Source: Scleroderma bovista
Lineage: Eukaryota > Basidiomycota > Agaricomycetes > Boletales > Sclerodermataceae
Length of the DNA stretch: 64,000 nt
Assembly (NCBI GenBank): GCA_037178675.1
Contig: JAYMGJ010000157.1
Location: 248,001 to 312,000, forward strand
Direction: 5' to 3'
Position 1 is the stretch's first letter. Each line of letters begins with the position of its first letter. Of the stretch, positions 1-11,117 are shown piece after piece. The notes under the pieces were generated by a model, which searched no databases, had not been told where the DNA came from, and saw only the letters and a list, made by a program, of their open reading frames with translations. Position numbers and translations under genes: made by a program.

Positions 1-409
1 CCAAGCTTCTAGAAGGTCGGGCACAATGGAACTCCTAACGCTATCTCGCTTATGAATTCCATCAGGTCAGGTCTGGGCATACATGGTCGTGGTGTCTGAT
101 GGTGTATCATCCATCTTATCAAACGATGAAATTGTCGACTTGGCACGAGGGGCCCCTACTCCTAAGACGGCTGCTGACAGAATATTGGCATTTTCCCAAG
201 AACTAGGGGGCGAAGACAATGCCACTGCAGTCGTTGTTCCTCTTGCAGGATGGGGCAAGGTGCGCGGTCCTGACAAGACTCTCGCCCTGAGAGAATTCCG
301 ACGGCAACAAGCAGGTCAGTTACCGTCTACCCGTTTGATTCTTACATTCCATTATTAACTTGAGCTCTCATGCTCTTTAGTAGGAAGTGAACGACAACGA
401 AGGATGTAA
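1..409 (+). CDS. PP2C-family Ser/Thr phosphatase, Ptc6-like (C-terminal part)
   Basis: The 5' end lies outside the window. Three exons fit: 1-15, 66-314 and 384-409; the introns carry a CTAAC branch and clean AG acceptors. The joined frame reads KLLEGQVWAYMVVVSDGV, then an SSILSNDEI stretch, and later LGGEDNATAVVVPLAGWG. The SDG and GGEDNAT segments are metal-binding and core motifs of the PP2C (PPM) fold, and the GEDNAT/PLAGWG combination is that of the Ptc6-type mitochondrial phosphatases. The protein ends in SERQRRM. It is convergent with the gamma-glutamyltransferase gene, 74 bp away. The family is secure; the exact paralogue is inferred. Confidence 0.85.
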
Positions 410-483
410 CCGGGAATGTCACAACATAGTCATTTTAGTTACTTCGAGTTCCTTGGGAATATCGAGGAGGCTGGCTGTGTGTC

Positions 484-3022
484 TTAGATTTGTGGGACTG
501 CATATCCATCTCCACGAGGGTCAGATCCCCCTGCCCACACAAAGTTTCCAGACTGGTCTCCGAGTCTCTGAATAATTTGTCCACGACCCATGATTCCCCT
601 GCCAAACCCACTTGCAACCCTTGTATCGTGGCCCATGTCTGAACAAGATGTAAAAGGCTTGGATTGACGAGTGCGAATAACTGCCCACCTATGAGTTTTG
701 CAACTGTAGCTGGAGGGAAGTCATCCTCTAAATAAACTTCACTATTGACCACCCTGAATTTATCTTCGTCAACCGACTTTGGTATTCCTGCGGAGATGCA
801 GAAACGTGGAGAATCAAGAGCAGCTTGTGGTGTGAACCCACGAAGGATATTCAAGAGGACTTGGACGTGACCTTGTGGCTTGGATAGGGTAAATTACACA
901 CCCGCCAACAGCAATTATTTTGTCCCATACCTGCATGAAGCCTCCCATAACACCATATGCTAAGAATAGTTCATTACCCCTGAGAGCCATTGCTGGGATA
1001 ATTGTATGGTAGGGACGCTTTCCACCCTACACTCTTTAGTAGTGGCCAGGCGCTTCCAGTAAAGACGATGCAATCTCACTTCAACGTTGTTTGGATGTCC
1101 GTCTTTCAGTACAAATCCTGATCCTCGGTTTTGCAATGTGAAACCACATCCCTTTGGAATAGCTGAATGGGAATGAGCTAAAAACCTAACAGCAGGTGGG
1201 CAGAATAGCACATGCCTCCTGTTCCAAAACCTTCTCACAAATGTCAGAACACTATCTGTCATCATCACCTGTTATCGCTGACCTGTATAGTTACTCTGGA
1301 TATAACTGCAAGCATTTCCCCACTGGTCACTAACTATGGATGGGTCAGACAGGCCCTACTACAAGAAGAATCATACCAGTGAAATAGACAGTATCTGAAG
1401 AATTCACTGGATTCCCATGAACAATTCCCGGGTTTGCCTTCATTGGATTAAACAGATTTGCCCTCTTTGCAAGGTATTCCTGATCAAGTTCATGTTAGAT
1501 TATTTCTGGGCGGGGCATCTAAACTGACAAGACCTTGCTGAGCAATTCATCCACCGGGACACAATAAAACTTTGGATCCGTCACATAATACCGGCTATCT
1601 GGAAGTGAAGCATATATATTACTACTCATAGGTGATGATTCTTTCTCACCAGCAAACGCAAGTCTGCACATTGTGTAAGGGGAGTCTCTCGGTTTCCTTT
1701 GTAGATAACCTTACCTTAGGGCCTCAATAAGGGTATGGAGGTACTCGGGCGAATTATGTTCCATTTCCAACAGGGGACGTATCTTGCCCTGCTCCTGTAT
1801 CTGCTCCAGAATACCAAGGGCAAGGAGAGCAGTGATTCCTGCCTATGATTCAGCCTCCAACCCACTAACGTAAGTGTAGGTGATACCCTGGCCGTTTGGA
1901 GGACACTAGATGATCATGGGTGAGTGATGTTAAGGCTTGGAGGAACGATCAGACCTCGTAAACCGTGACCTCTCCGCCGTAAGTATATTTTATTGGCTCG
2001 ACGAAGGTTGTTTCATGAGACTCTAGGTCCTCTAGTTCCATAACGCCACCTTTACTTTGGATCAGCTCCACGATTGCCCTGGCAACCTCTCCTTTGTAAA
2101 ACCCATCTTTTCCGCGATCAGAGACAGCTCGGAAGGTGCGGGCCAGGTTGGGGAACTTCATGATTTCTCCTGGAAGAGGGGCCCTTCCGTCCCGGAGCAT
2201 TTCACTTCCGTTTGGGGATGCAACCTTTATAAGATCCTCCGATTTCTGCCACTAGTTATTGTCAGTAAAGGTGCTGAAATTACTCTTTTCGTGTATACCA
2301 AAAAGCTGGAAATCTCCGAAACAGGGACCCTGTCTTGGAATCATTCTAATGATCTCTATTAATCAGTATTTAAACGCACCCTTCTTCTGCGAGCCGTATG
2401 GCTGGCGCAAGAACCTCCGCAACAGAAAGATTACCACTTCCAAACGTTTGTATAGTATCCACCCAAGCAGCAGCAGCACCTGAGGTTGTCCGTCAGCAAG
2501 TACAAATGGCAGGAACTTGTGAGACTACCAGGCACAGTAACAGATTTGAGATCAGTAAGGGGAATCTGGCTGCCGTTAATACCGCTTTGTCGCAGATATT
2601 CCAATGTAAGCTTCTTAGGAGCCCGACCAGATCCGTTCAGGGCCCTTACAGTCTTTGTTCGAACATCATAGAACAGACAGAATGCGTCGCTTCAGGCCAA
2701 TTAACGACTTTGTTAACAGTGGAGTGTAAGACCAACCCCCCAATACCACATGAAGCTGGCTCTGTAACGTTCAAGGCAGCGGATGTGGCCACCGCGGCAT
2801 CCGCTGGGCCACCATCAGAAAGACTCGAGGTTAAGACGAAAAGTAAAACATACCTGCATTTCCGCCCTTACACAGAATTTCCAATCCTGCTTGTGCCGCA
2901 AGGGGTTGAGAACATGCAACGATTCCTTTGCTGCTGTATACTTGGGAACGACGACTAGGGAACCGCTGGAACACGCCGTCTGGTCGATTAATCTTCGTCC
3001 AATCGACTTTGATTGCAGGCAT
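484..3022 (-). CDS. Gamma-glutamyltransferase (gamma-glutamyltranspeptidase)
   Basis: Hydrolyses or transfers the gamma-glutamyl group of glutathione; the family is an N-terminal nucleophile hydrolase that cleaves itself. The start at 3022 gives [14 protein letters not shown], then the family opening [20 protein letters not shown]. Further exons read [51 protein letters not shown] (the Thr is the expected catalytic nucleophile), [16 protein letters not shown] and [20 protein letters not shown]. The last exon reads [19 protein letters not shown] and ends AVPQI followed by TAA at 484-486. No signal peptide is evident, as in the fungal YwrD-like subgroup. At least six short introns interrupt it. 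All conserved blocks I checked are open, so the gene appears functional. It diverges from prefoldin 6 across 291 bp. Confidence 0.9.
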
Positions 3023-3313
3023 TGAGATCAACAGGTGGGAGGGTTCGGAACGAATTCCAGGGAAGAGAGCTAGCAAGTTAGCTGGCGAGTCTGTATTCTT
3101 CTGGCACACGCCAAGTCGGTAAATTTCTCGTGCCTATGGCGGCCCTCAAAAATTGAAAGTATGTAGTGGCATATGTCGGTATGCCTTGCAATGGACCAGC
3201 ACACACCGTTCATGTTGGAGTGGACCCGGACCCTCAGCATATCCATGAAAAGGGTCCAAGCTTGATCCGAGCCAATCCTTTTATATAGTGCAAATCGTTC
3301 ATACCATACAACC
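3023..3313. promoter_or_regulatory. Divergent promoter region between gamma-glutamyltransferase and prefoldin 6
   Basis: The 291 bp separate two start codons facing away from each other, so both promoters must lie here or overlap. A TATATAG-like run sits near 3280-3290, about 25 bp upstream of the prefoldin ATG. No other recognised element was seen. Confidence 0.5.
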
Positions 3314-3839
3314 ATGTCGACGGACGCACGACTTCAAGAAACATCCGCTGAATATCAGAAGTTACACTCTGACTTGGCGATCTTAGTTGAGAAGCGAACC
3401 CGCCTGGATGCCCAGCTTTCTGAGAATGAAATGGTCAAGAAGGTGAGTGGCATCCAGTTCATCGACGCTCAATATTGATCGCAGTTTCCTGTTGCAATCA
3501 GGAATTCGCAAGCCTCACTCCAAACAACACTGTATACAAGCTAGTCGGGCCCGTCCTTGTTCTTCAAGACCAGAATGAGGCCAAGGGCAACGTGGAAACC
3601 CGGCTAGGTTTCATACAAGGAGAAATGTGAGCACCTATCTGTCATCTCAGGTCACAAGATCGATGGGTCCGGCTGTAGAAAACGGGTAGATGTTCAGATA
3701 AAAGACATGGAAGAAAAAGCAGAAAGGAAAAAAGTCGAGGTACGACGCGATTGGATACAAAAAGGCAAGCTGACGGAACTGCCCTTAGCTTGTAGAGATC
3801 CAAAGCAAGATTCAGCAGGCGCAATCCGAAAGAAGTTAA
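3314..3839 (+). CDS. YKE2: Prefoldin subunit 6 (beta-type)
   Basis: A subunit of the hexameric co-chaperone that hands nascent actin and tubulin to the CCT chaperonin in the cytosol. Four exons encode MSTDARLQETSAEYQKLHSD, then a block around EKRTRLDAQLSENEMVKK, then EFASLTPNNTVYKLVGPVLV, ETRLGFIQGEM, KRVDVQIKDMEEKAERKK and a C-terminus ending KIQQAQSERS. This is the helix, two beta-hairpins, helix plan of beta prefoldins at the usual length of about 120 residues; the NTVYKLVGPVL hairpin is diagnostic. Its stop codon lies only 28 bp from that of the convergent RdRP gene, so the 3' UTRs probably overlap. Confidence 0.9.
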
Positions 3840-3867
3840 TGTAGCTATCTATGACGACGCATGGTTT

Positions 3868-6800
3868 TCACCGGAAGAACGATGGTTTAATGACAAATCT
3901 ATCATAATACGCAAGCTGAACAGTTTTGCACGGTCCGCAACTTCGTGCCTTGATGTACCCTAGATCCCTCATTGCTACGCCGAATGAGAATTTCCCGTCT
4001 GGATCGACCTTGTAAGCATACGATGCCTTCAAGTGGGCCAATTCATCTTCGGAGAACCATAGAAAAGTTGGGTCGGGGTTCTTCGCGAACTCCTGCGCAA
4101 GTTTGCGGAGAATATCCTGGCGACGCTCGATTCGTAGTGCCGTGAAATTTGCATGAACCTTGGTTTTAAATTCTGCAAAGAGGTCATTTACGTGGTCTTG
4201 GATGCGAGAAAGTTCCAAGTCCATTTGAGCCGCATGGCTCCGATCTAATGACCGTATCTTTTCTACTCTCTCCTTCGCATCGTTCCATGGCTTCAAAAGT
4301 GCGCTATCCCTTGAAGTTGTCGAGGGTAAGGCACGTTGCATTTGCGATAATTTTAAATCACTGTAGCATTTAGCCTCAGTCGAGACCACATCCATGACGA
4401 AGAGCGATAGTGACTGAGGCCGAACAACATTGAGCTCATTTCCCCCGTGAACCACATCATCTTCTGTTTCCTTCCATAAGGGTGGGCGTCTCTGGAAATT
4501 CTTCATGTCGTTTTTCAGGACCTCCGGTAGAACAGTCAAGCCATTCTTTGCAGAATCAAGGACATGGCAGAACCTTTTTCAATGTTAATTTGAGCTGAAG
4601 CTAAAGGCATAAAATAACGCACATATAAGCGAGTCGGGTGGTTTCAGGGTGTCTATAGCCCAATGTATAGATGGCTACATCATGGAAATTGGAATATTTC
4701 CCAACAAGGGATTGGTCATGAAGGCCACCAAGAAGGAAACTTTGGATTTGTGACTCCATTGAAGCAGGGTGAGATCCATGGTTTGCTACAATCTCTGACA
4801 CGTGAGATGTCTCCTTTTTAAAGTTGTCAAGTAGGTCTTTTGGTGGAGAAGAGTAGTGGAGAGGTGCATTCTTGAAAGCAGAAACAATAGCAGGTTGCCA
4901 TATTGCAATGGCTTTATCACCATCATAATCACCTATAAAATAGTCAAAGTTGTTATTCTTATAACAACACATGAAGTACATTACCACCAGCAAGGAGATC
5001 AGCAAAGCGACGTGATCCTTGGACAGAACAAACAATGACATCCACATAGCTGTGTAGCTGTGTCTTGACCACTGCCTTGACCTATCAAGACACCTAATCA
5101 AAATGCTATCTTCTAAGATATTTTACAAAAAACCTTTTGTGTATCTGTTGGAAGTTTGCATGGATGCCTAGCAAGCTTTACAGCTGATCAATAACCAGTA
5201 CATTGTACACAGTTCAAATCAGCATACCAAAACATCACCCATCACAAAATGGGACATGGTGCCATTTGGAAGAGGAAAGATGGCATCCCTAGCAAGAATT
5301 TGGACCTCATCAGAGGCCAATGTACCAGACGGATCTGCCATCAGGATTATAAGGGAGAAATCTAACAGTGATCATCACATACCTGGTACTATCCAGGCTG
5401 TACAAGACATTGAGACCTCCAATCTAGGGTGTTTGAGATAGGCCTTCACTAAGCTCCGGATAAAGTGCTTGAGTTTCTCTGCAAGGAAGGGACACCCTTG
5501 TGGGGTGAAGCCAGCATCCAGCAAAGTGAGAATGATTTCACTTATTGATGATGGACATCCACTAATTTCGTCTGCCCACCATGCAGCTGACTGCGGAGAG
5601 TCCTGGAATCCATCTAGGTCATCCTCGTCCTCGTCTTCATCCTTCTCAGAAAGGCCCCTCATTCGTGCTTCCCCACCAGCTTCACGAGCCATTCGTGCAG
5701 CTACCACCCCACCCCCTCGTGCAATGTTGTGCCAGAGTTTAAACTTGGCATCGGGCCCCTCCCAGTCGAGAAACCTGTCTACCAAGTTATCCAAGTCTTC
5801 TTTCATCAAGCTGATGAAGACATCAAAGGGTACTCCATTTTCGGCCAAGTTCACTATCGTTTCTGCGGCTAGCCGAGAAGGAGAGCGCACGTGTGATGAT
5901 CGTAAGACATCAATGATCACCTGTCCCTTGGGGGTACGGACCCCGCTATCAGGATATTTGATCTTGATCTGTGATGGCCGAAGCCAGACACAGGGCGTAT
6001 CGGATTCGTTCATCGAAGGGTTTGGATGGATAATCAAAAGCCCCTTGTCCGACTTTAGTATGTCAGTCGTCAAACAACCCGCAACTTACCTTCGCCCCTG
6101 CTATTCGGCATTGTATTGCAGCGGGGAATGTTTCCCAGCCAAACACTGCACGCAACCTCTTGAGGGCTGCTAGGTTAATGAAACCGCATCCATCCGTCAT
6201 GACAGAGTCATTCACGACTACTAATGATGAGCTGATTATCTCACGCAGAGGACGTTGCCTACCTATGTCGTTGACCAGCATAATGTTGGTGGGTTCGATG
6301 TCAATTCCCGGGACAGAATTGGAGAGTCCAAGGGCAAATCGAGATGCCCACTTTGCCATTGACTCAAGGAAGACAATCAGCAAGCCAAAAACATAAATTA
6401 TGTTCGACCCACTTGAGATTGGTTGTGTAGAATGGGATTATGCCAATTCAAAAAATCCATGAATGACAGGGGCGGAGGGCGTGCATGTCGGGGAAGTCGA
6501 GCAGACTCGTTGGGTTCGTTGGTTGCACAAAGGAATACGCTGGTACCGTTTGTGTAGAAGGCACGATAGATAATTCCACACAGCAGAAATCGCTGAGCAA
6601 AAAGCTTGGCCAATATAGACTGCGCCTTATTCATTACCTGCCGGGACACACGGACTCGGAGGATGGCATAGGAGCCAAACTCGCGCGAAAGCCGTGTTGA
6701 CGAACCTAGCTCTGGCTTGTTGAGGACAATTTTGTATTTGCTCAATTCCGAACCCAACTTCGACCTGCCGTCGTGAAGCTTGATTGACGCTGTGAAGTGG

Positions 6801-7964
6801 ACTTTGCCACCATACCACCCATCAGGTTGTCTATGGAACCGCTCGCCATCACTGGCACCCTCATATTCACGATCGAGCTCTTTCCAAGGTGACTAATTGA
6901 CGGATGAGAAAGGGATTTCATTAGGCAAAGTGAAGCGCACTGTAGCTTCCTTCTCCTTGCTGAAGAAACCGCTGGTCTTTTCGTTCGCTTCATTAACGCT
7001 TCTGCAAAAGAGCTTGTCCACGAGAGGGGCAGTGGATTGATTGGGGCCTTTGAGCGCGTCCAACGCGGGGACAAGGACATCTTCGTATGTAATATGGCCA
7101 AGAGTGACTAAACGTGCTATCTGCCACTGCACGCCGAAGCGAATCTCTCTCTTGTCAAAGCATTTCTGTAAATGCAGATGATGCGCCTGATAAACCATCA
7201 GCCTACGGTGACGGCGGTGCAGTAGGCAGGTTACGAACGATGACAAATGGAGATTCGTTGCTTGTGGTATTCCTCTCTGGCGATATAGGTGAGGGAAGTG
7301 CAGGTCCCTCGGTGGTTGCCTTGCGCTTTCCAAGGACTGAAGGGCTGACAGGACCACCATGCCTTTCTTGCATGAGAGCGATCAAACTTGCCCCGTATTA
7401 AATTCGAGAGCAGTTCCTCTTATAAGAACAGCAAGAGCGACTGATCTCCAGGCAGACCAAAGGCAAGATAGAAGACAATCGTTCCCTCGGGAGTAATAAT
7501 AGCCTCGTGGTGTCGCGGTCAGTCGCAGCAAAATCTCAGACAAGCAAATGACCTAGGGCAACAACTCAAATCTGTTGTGCATCTTATATGGACAGGCTTT
7601 CAATCAAATATTGTTCAGTCTCAGATTGCACATCCCTGTCCATCAGCTTTCCGTTCTTGGTCAGGATACAGGACGGTTCCTACAGCGAGTGCAGTGTACC
7701 AGTCCAGTAATCTCGACTCGATGTCATAGAGCCACTGGTAAGTGATTCTCCAGACGCGAAGCTTTGCATCATGTGGACAGACGCGTGTGCTAAAAAAACA
7801 TGTCCAAGCACATCAAGCAAAACTCCATTAGGGTGTGAAATAAATGATAGTCGAGTTGAAGAGATGTGAGGTGTACGCTCTAGCCTGAACCATGTGGAAT
7901 AAGTAGCATCGCAGTCCCTAACGTTGGCTTGAACGACAACAAGCCCCATGAACAAGTGGCTCAC
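3868..7964 (-). CDS. RNA-dependent RNA polymerase of the RNAi pathway (QDE-1/RDR family)
   Basis: Copies single-stranded RNA into double-stranded RNA that feeds Dicer in fungal quelling-type silencing. The catalytic motif DYDGD is at 4916-4930, just inside an exon that opens at 4932. Before it come LHSYVDVIVCSVQGSRRFADLL and LMADPSGTLASDEVQILARD. Upstream blocks typical of cellular RdRPs include MTDGCGFIN (6190s), MAKWASRFALGLSNSVPG (6310-6375), CGIIYRAFYTNGTSVF and FGSYAILRVRV. An acidic run (EKDEDEDEDDLDGF) sits near 5620-5650. The C-terminus ends FVIKPSFFR with TGA at 3868-3870. The core from about 7190 downward is secure. The N-terminus is not: exon joins between 7200 and 7964 could not be fixed, so the listed start is an upper bound and no start codon is claimed. 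Confidence 0.88.
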
Positions 7965-7994
7965 CTATTGTAAACCGCGGAAGAAACAATAATC

Positions 7995-8402
7995 CTACTG
8001 GCCCGTCATCACCTCCTTCGTTGACATTGCATGGGCCATGTCCCGTTCGGTTTCGGGACTGTAAATGATCTTCTCCAGCTTGAAACGTTTACGGGCAGAT
8101 ATCGGAGGACAGTTTCGGATGGTCACTTTGTCGTTCAATCGAAGCTCTAGTAAAAGGTCAGCGATAACTCAAATACATGACGAAACACACGCGTACTGTT
8201 GTGCTCATCATGCGTCAATATTTTGGTACTTCGCTCGATTCGCTTCGCACAAAGACATGGTGCAGATCATACATGTCCAAGACACAAAAATACCTACCTT
8301 CCCAGTGATCTTATGGATGACAAATCGCGAGACAGTAACAGTCGCTGTTTTGTTCATGCAACCAGCCTTTGTAACGACGCCAGTAAACGCCATGGGTGGC
8401 AT
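7995..8402 (-). CDS. Mitochondrial small-subunit ribosomal protein uS17m
   Basis: The start at 8402 gives MPPMAFTGVVTKAGCMNKTA, then VTVSRFVIHKITGK. A GTAGGT donor follows. The next exon reads RSTKILTHDEHN, and the last reads KLRLNDKVTIRNCPPISARK and ends MSTKEVMTGQ with TAG at 7995-7997. The GVVTKAGCMNKTATV and CPPISARKRFKLE blocks are the uS17 OB-fold signature with the C-terminal extension of the mitochondrial form. A second in-frame Met at 8393 is an alternative start. It binds small-subunit rRNA in the mitochondrial ribosome (family knowledge). Confidence 0.88.
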
Positions 8403-8728
8403 GCTGTTCGTGAAGTGAATGGGTTGGAAGTCTGTTGGACTCGACTGCACGCCACCAACTTTGTAGTTCAGGTACAAACATCGGTAAACACCCACAAAAA
8501 TCTGGTGCTTAGGGGCGCTGAAAGCTGACATCGAGTAACGCTACTTCGACGGACTACGCAGGTAGGTATTCGATCTGCTGGCAACATACAAATGGAACTA
8601 GTCTCAACGACTATATGGCCCTGCGCCTGATGTATTTTAGTGCCACAAGTCTACAGGTACAATTTATCTGATATTATGATCGTACTCCGTGGGGTTTGGA
8701 TGCAAAACGTGCAGGATATACTATCGCT
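8403..8728. other. Intergenic, 326 bp, upstream of uS17m
   Basis: Lies between the uS17m start and the stop of the MFS transporter, both on the minus strand, so it should hold the uS17m promoter and the transporter 3' UTR. No conserved coding pattern, repeat or RNA gene was recognised. Confidence 0.5.
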
Positions 8729-10859
8729 TCATACTGGAGAGCTTGATGCCTGTGGGGCAGATGGGGCGTACGTTGACTTGGCGCGCAGCACGGGCCCATA
8801 TTTTGCCAAGACAAATGGGATTGGAGTCATAGCCAGGGCGATGAAGCCCAACAGGGAAGACGCCCAACGAGCACCGAGTTTATCATACATTTGATTGGCA
8901 AATAACTGTCTTGAATGTCAATAGGCGGCAGAACTTTTGATGGTTTCACATACAGGGAAAGCTGCACCGAAAAGGCTACGAATGACGGTATTAGATGCTA
9001 GGGCCGAGGCTGCGACCATCGCGTAGGCATCGACGATATAATTCAGCAAGGAGATCTAAGGAGAACGTCAGGTGGTTACCAATGAAGCTCGCGAATGATA
9101 CTCACAAAAATCCAACACACGCCCCAACCCACCAACACACCGGACGTTAAAGGTGCCCATATACTTACACTAGGGTAAGAAGTCCATCTGTCGGATAAGG
9201 TGAGACAATGTCTTTTTACAAGCAATGCAAGCTCGCTTACCCAAACCAGAAAAATGCCAAAGCAAAGCATGGCCCTGCAGCCATAGCCACCTCCAAGCGG
9301 TATTCTGGAGGGACAGGATTTGGAGCGAACTCTTTGATTCTACGTTGGTATCGTGGATTGAAGATGTAGACATACTGCATAAAGAAAACAAAGTTAGATG
9401 AAACAAACGAAAGAAGCACATCGTCTTACAGCCAATGCTGATAGCGTTCCACCAATCGGAATCGGCAAAAACACCAACCCAGAGGAACCGGAGCTCAAGT
9501 GATGTCCCTTGGTGAATACTATGGGGTAGGCCTCGAACAGAAGATAGATGCAGCCATATACAAACTACCATGTAGTGTAAGCGCAAGCCTTTACACACAT
9601 GCCCTGGGAAGAGTACTCACACTCATGTAGGCTGTGACTGCGATGAGCATCGGCTCACGGAAAAGAACCTTGAAAGGACGGGCCAAAATATTCTCAAGGC
9701 GCTGGGTTATGGGAAGCTTTTGCGTCTCCATCGGGGCATAATACTCTTCGTTCCCAGTTTGTTTTCGTAGCTCTCGTGCCCTCTTGGCGAGGATGACAGG
9801 CCTATAAGATCGCGTAAACATATACTCCCACAATCGCGACCAAGAATACTCGCGCATAGGTTTCTGGAATGGTGAAGAGGATCAAGGCCCAGCAGACGCC
9901 AGCCTATCGGATAATGAGGCGATGATGGACGCATCAATGGAAAACTTGACTTACAAAGATGGTAAGAATCCAAAACAACCAACGCCAGGAAACGCCACCC
10001 TCAGCAAGATAGCCAGCAACCACTGGACCCACGCCTGGACCAGCAATCGGGGCAACAGCGAAGACGGCGGTTGCTGCGCCTAGAGTACTTGGATCCCATA
10101 TGTCAGCTAGAACCGCACTGGACACGAATGGCTGAGCAAAAGAACATGGATGCAATGAACGCTTGCCTACCCGGAATTAGCGAGGGGGCAAGCTGCAAAT
10201 GTGCCGCCGAGGAAGCGGAATACCATCAATGAGGCAGCATTATTCGATAGAGCACATGCCATTTGAAAGCACTAATGATGTGATAAACGATGAGATAACA
10301 CAAGGATGGAATCAGGGAGCGTACCGTATACACAAAGAATGTGACAATGAAGAGCGGCCGACGACCATATTGTTCAGATAGGGGTGCCCAGATAAGGGGT
10401 CCGACGCAGTAGCCAGCCACGAAGAGTGCGACAACGAGATTGCTGACTTCTTGAGAGATATGGAAGTGTGATTTCAATGCTGGAACTAGTGCAGACGGGG
10501 CGCTACTCGCGAACGTGCTATTGAAGGGATCAGTCAACGCCAACAAGTGAAAACAATGTCAGGCTCACGCATTGAGGACAAGTAGACCTGAAGCCATTGT
10601 AATGTACCATCGTTTGAAAGATGACCAGTTCTACACATCAAGTTATGTACAAGGAGAGTTGCGCGAAACAGAGTTGACATGCCTTTGGATTACGGGGATC
10701 GTTCGCACTGAAGCGTACCAAGAACGGGTCTGCATCAAGATCAAGACGCTTTTCGGAAACGTCGTGAAACTTGTCGCCATTGGAAGTTGGAGACTGGGTT
10801 TGTTCTGGGAGTATCGTCGCAATTGTCGAATGCGACTGGACAGGAGTGAGTTCTGGCAT
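8729..10859 (-). CDS. MFS drug/polyamine transporter (DHA1, Tpo1-like)
   Basis: A 12-TM proton antiporter; substrates of the subfamily include polyamines and drugs, but none can be assigned here. The start at 10859 gives MPELTPVQSHSTIATILPEQ and a hydrophilic cytosolic tail up to NDPRNPK. It continues NWSSFKRWYITMASGLLVL, then SSAPSALVPALKSHFHIS, LVVALFVAGYCVGPLIWAPL and SEQYGRRPLFI (the MFS loop 2-3 motif). GPGVGPVVAGYLAEGGVSWRW is motif C of drug/H+ antiporters. The C-terminus reads LFANQMYDKLGARWASSLLG and ends in TGA at 8729-8731. The first intron (10682-10631) has a GC donor. The gene is divergent from WRAP73. Confidence 0.88.
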
Positions 10860-11117
10860 TGCGAAAGAGGAGGGGTTCCACGACAGTGAGCACCATCTGA
10901 CATGCACGGGTTTATAATGGGGGGACAGAAAATCCTCGTAAAGGAGGCGTGACAGCTTTGACGAACCCAAGTTGACGCGTTTGACGAATCGACCGACATC
11001 GCGGTAGACCCATGAGTGCGAGTTTGTAGAGGTCCGTGTGTCATCGGGGAGGCTTATGTCAGAAACTAATCCCGTTCCCAAATACGGTAAACTGCAGTCA
11101 GTACTACTGCTGCTCGC
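10860..11117. promoter_or_regulatory. Divergent promoter region, MFS transporter / WRAP73
   Basis: The 258 bp separate the start codons of two genes pointing away from each other. No TATA box or recognised binding site was picked out. Confidence 0.4.

Noticed and set aside
2398..2958. 186-codon open frame on the plus strand
   Set aside because: It is antisense to gamma-glutamyltransferase exons that match the family block by block; the plus-strand product resembles nothing.
5469..6173. 234-codon open frame on the plus strand with a long Ser run
   Set aside because: It is antisense to RdRP exons; the Ser run mirrors the acidic codons of the RdRP on the other strand.
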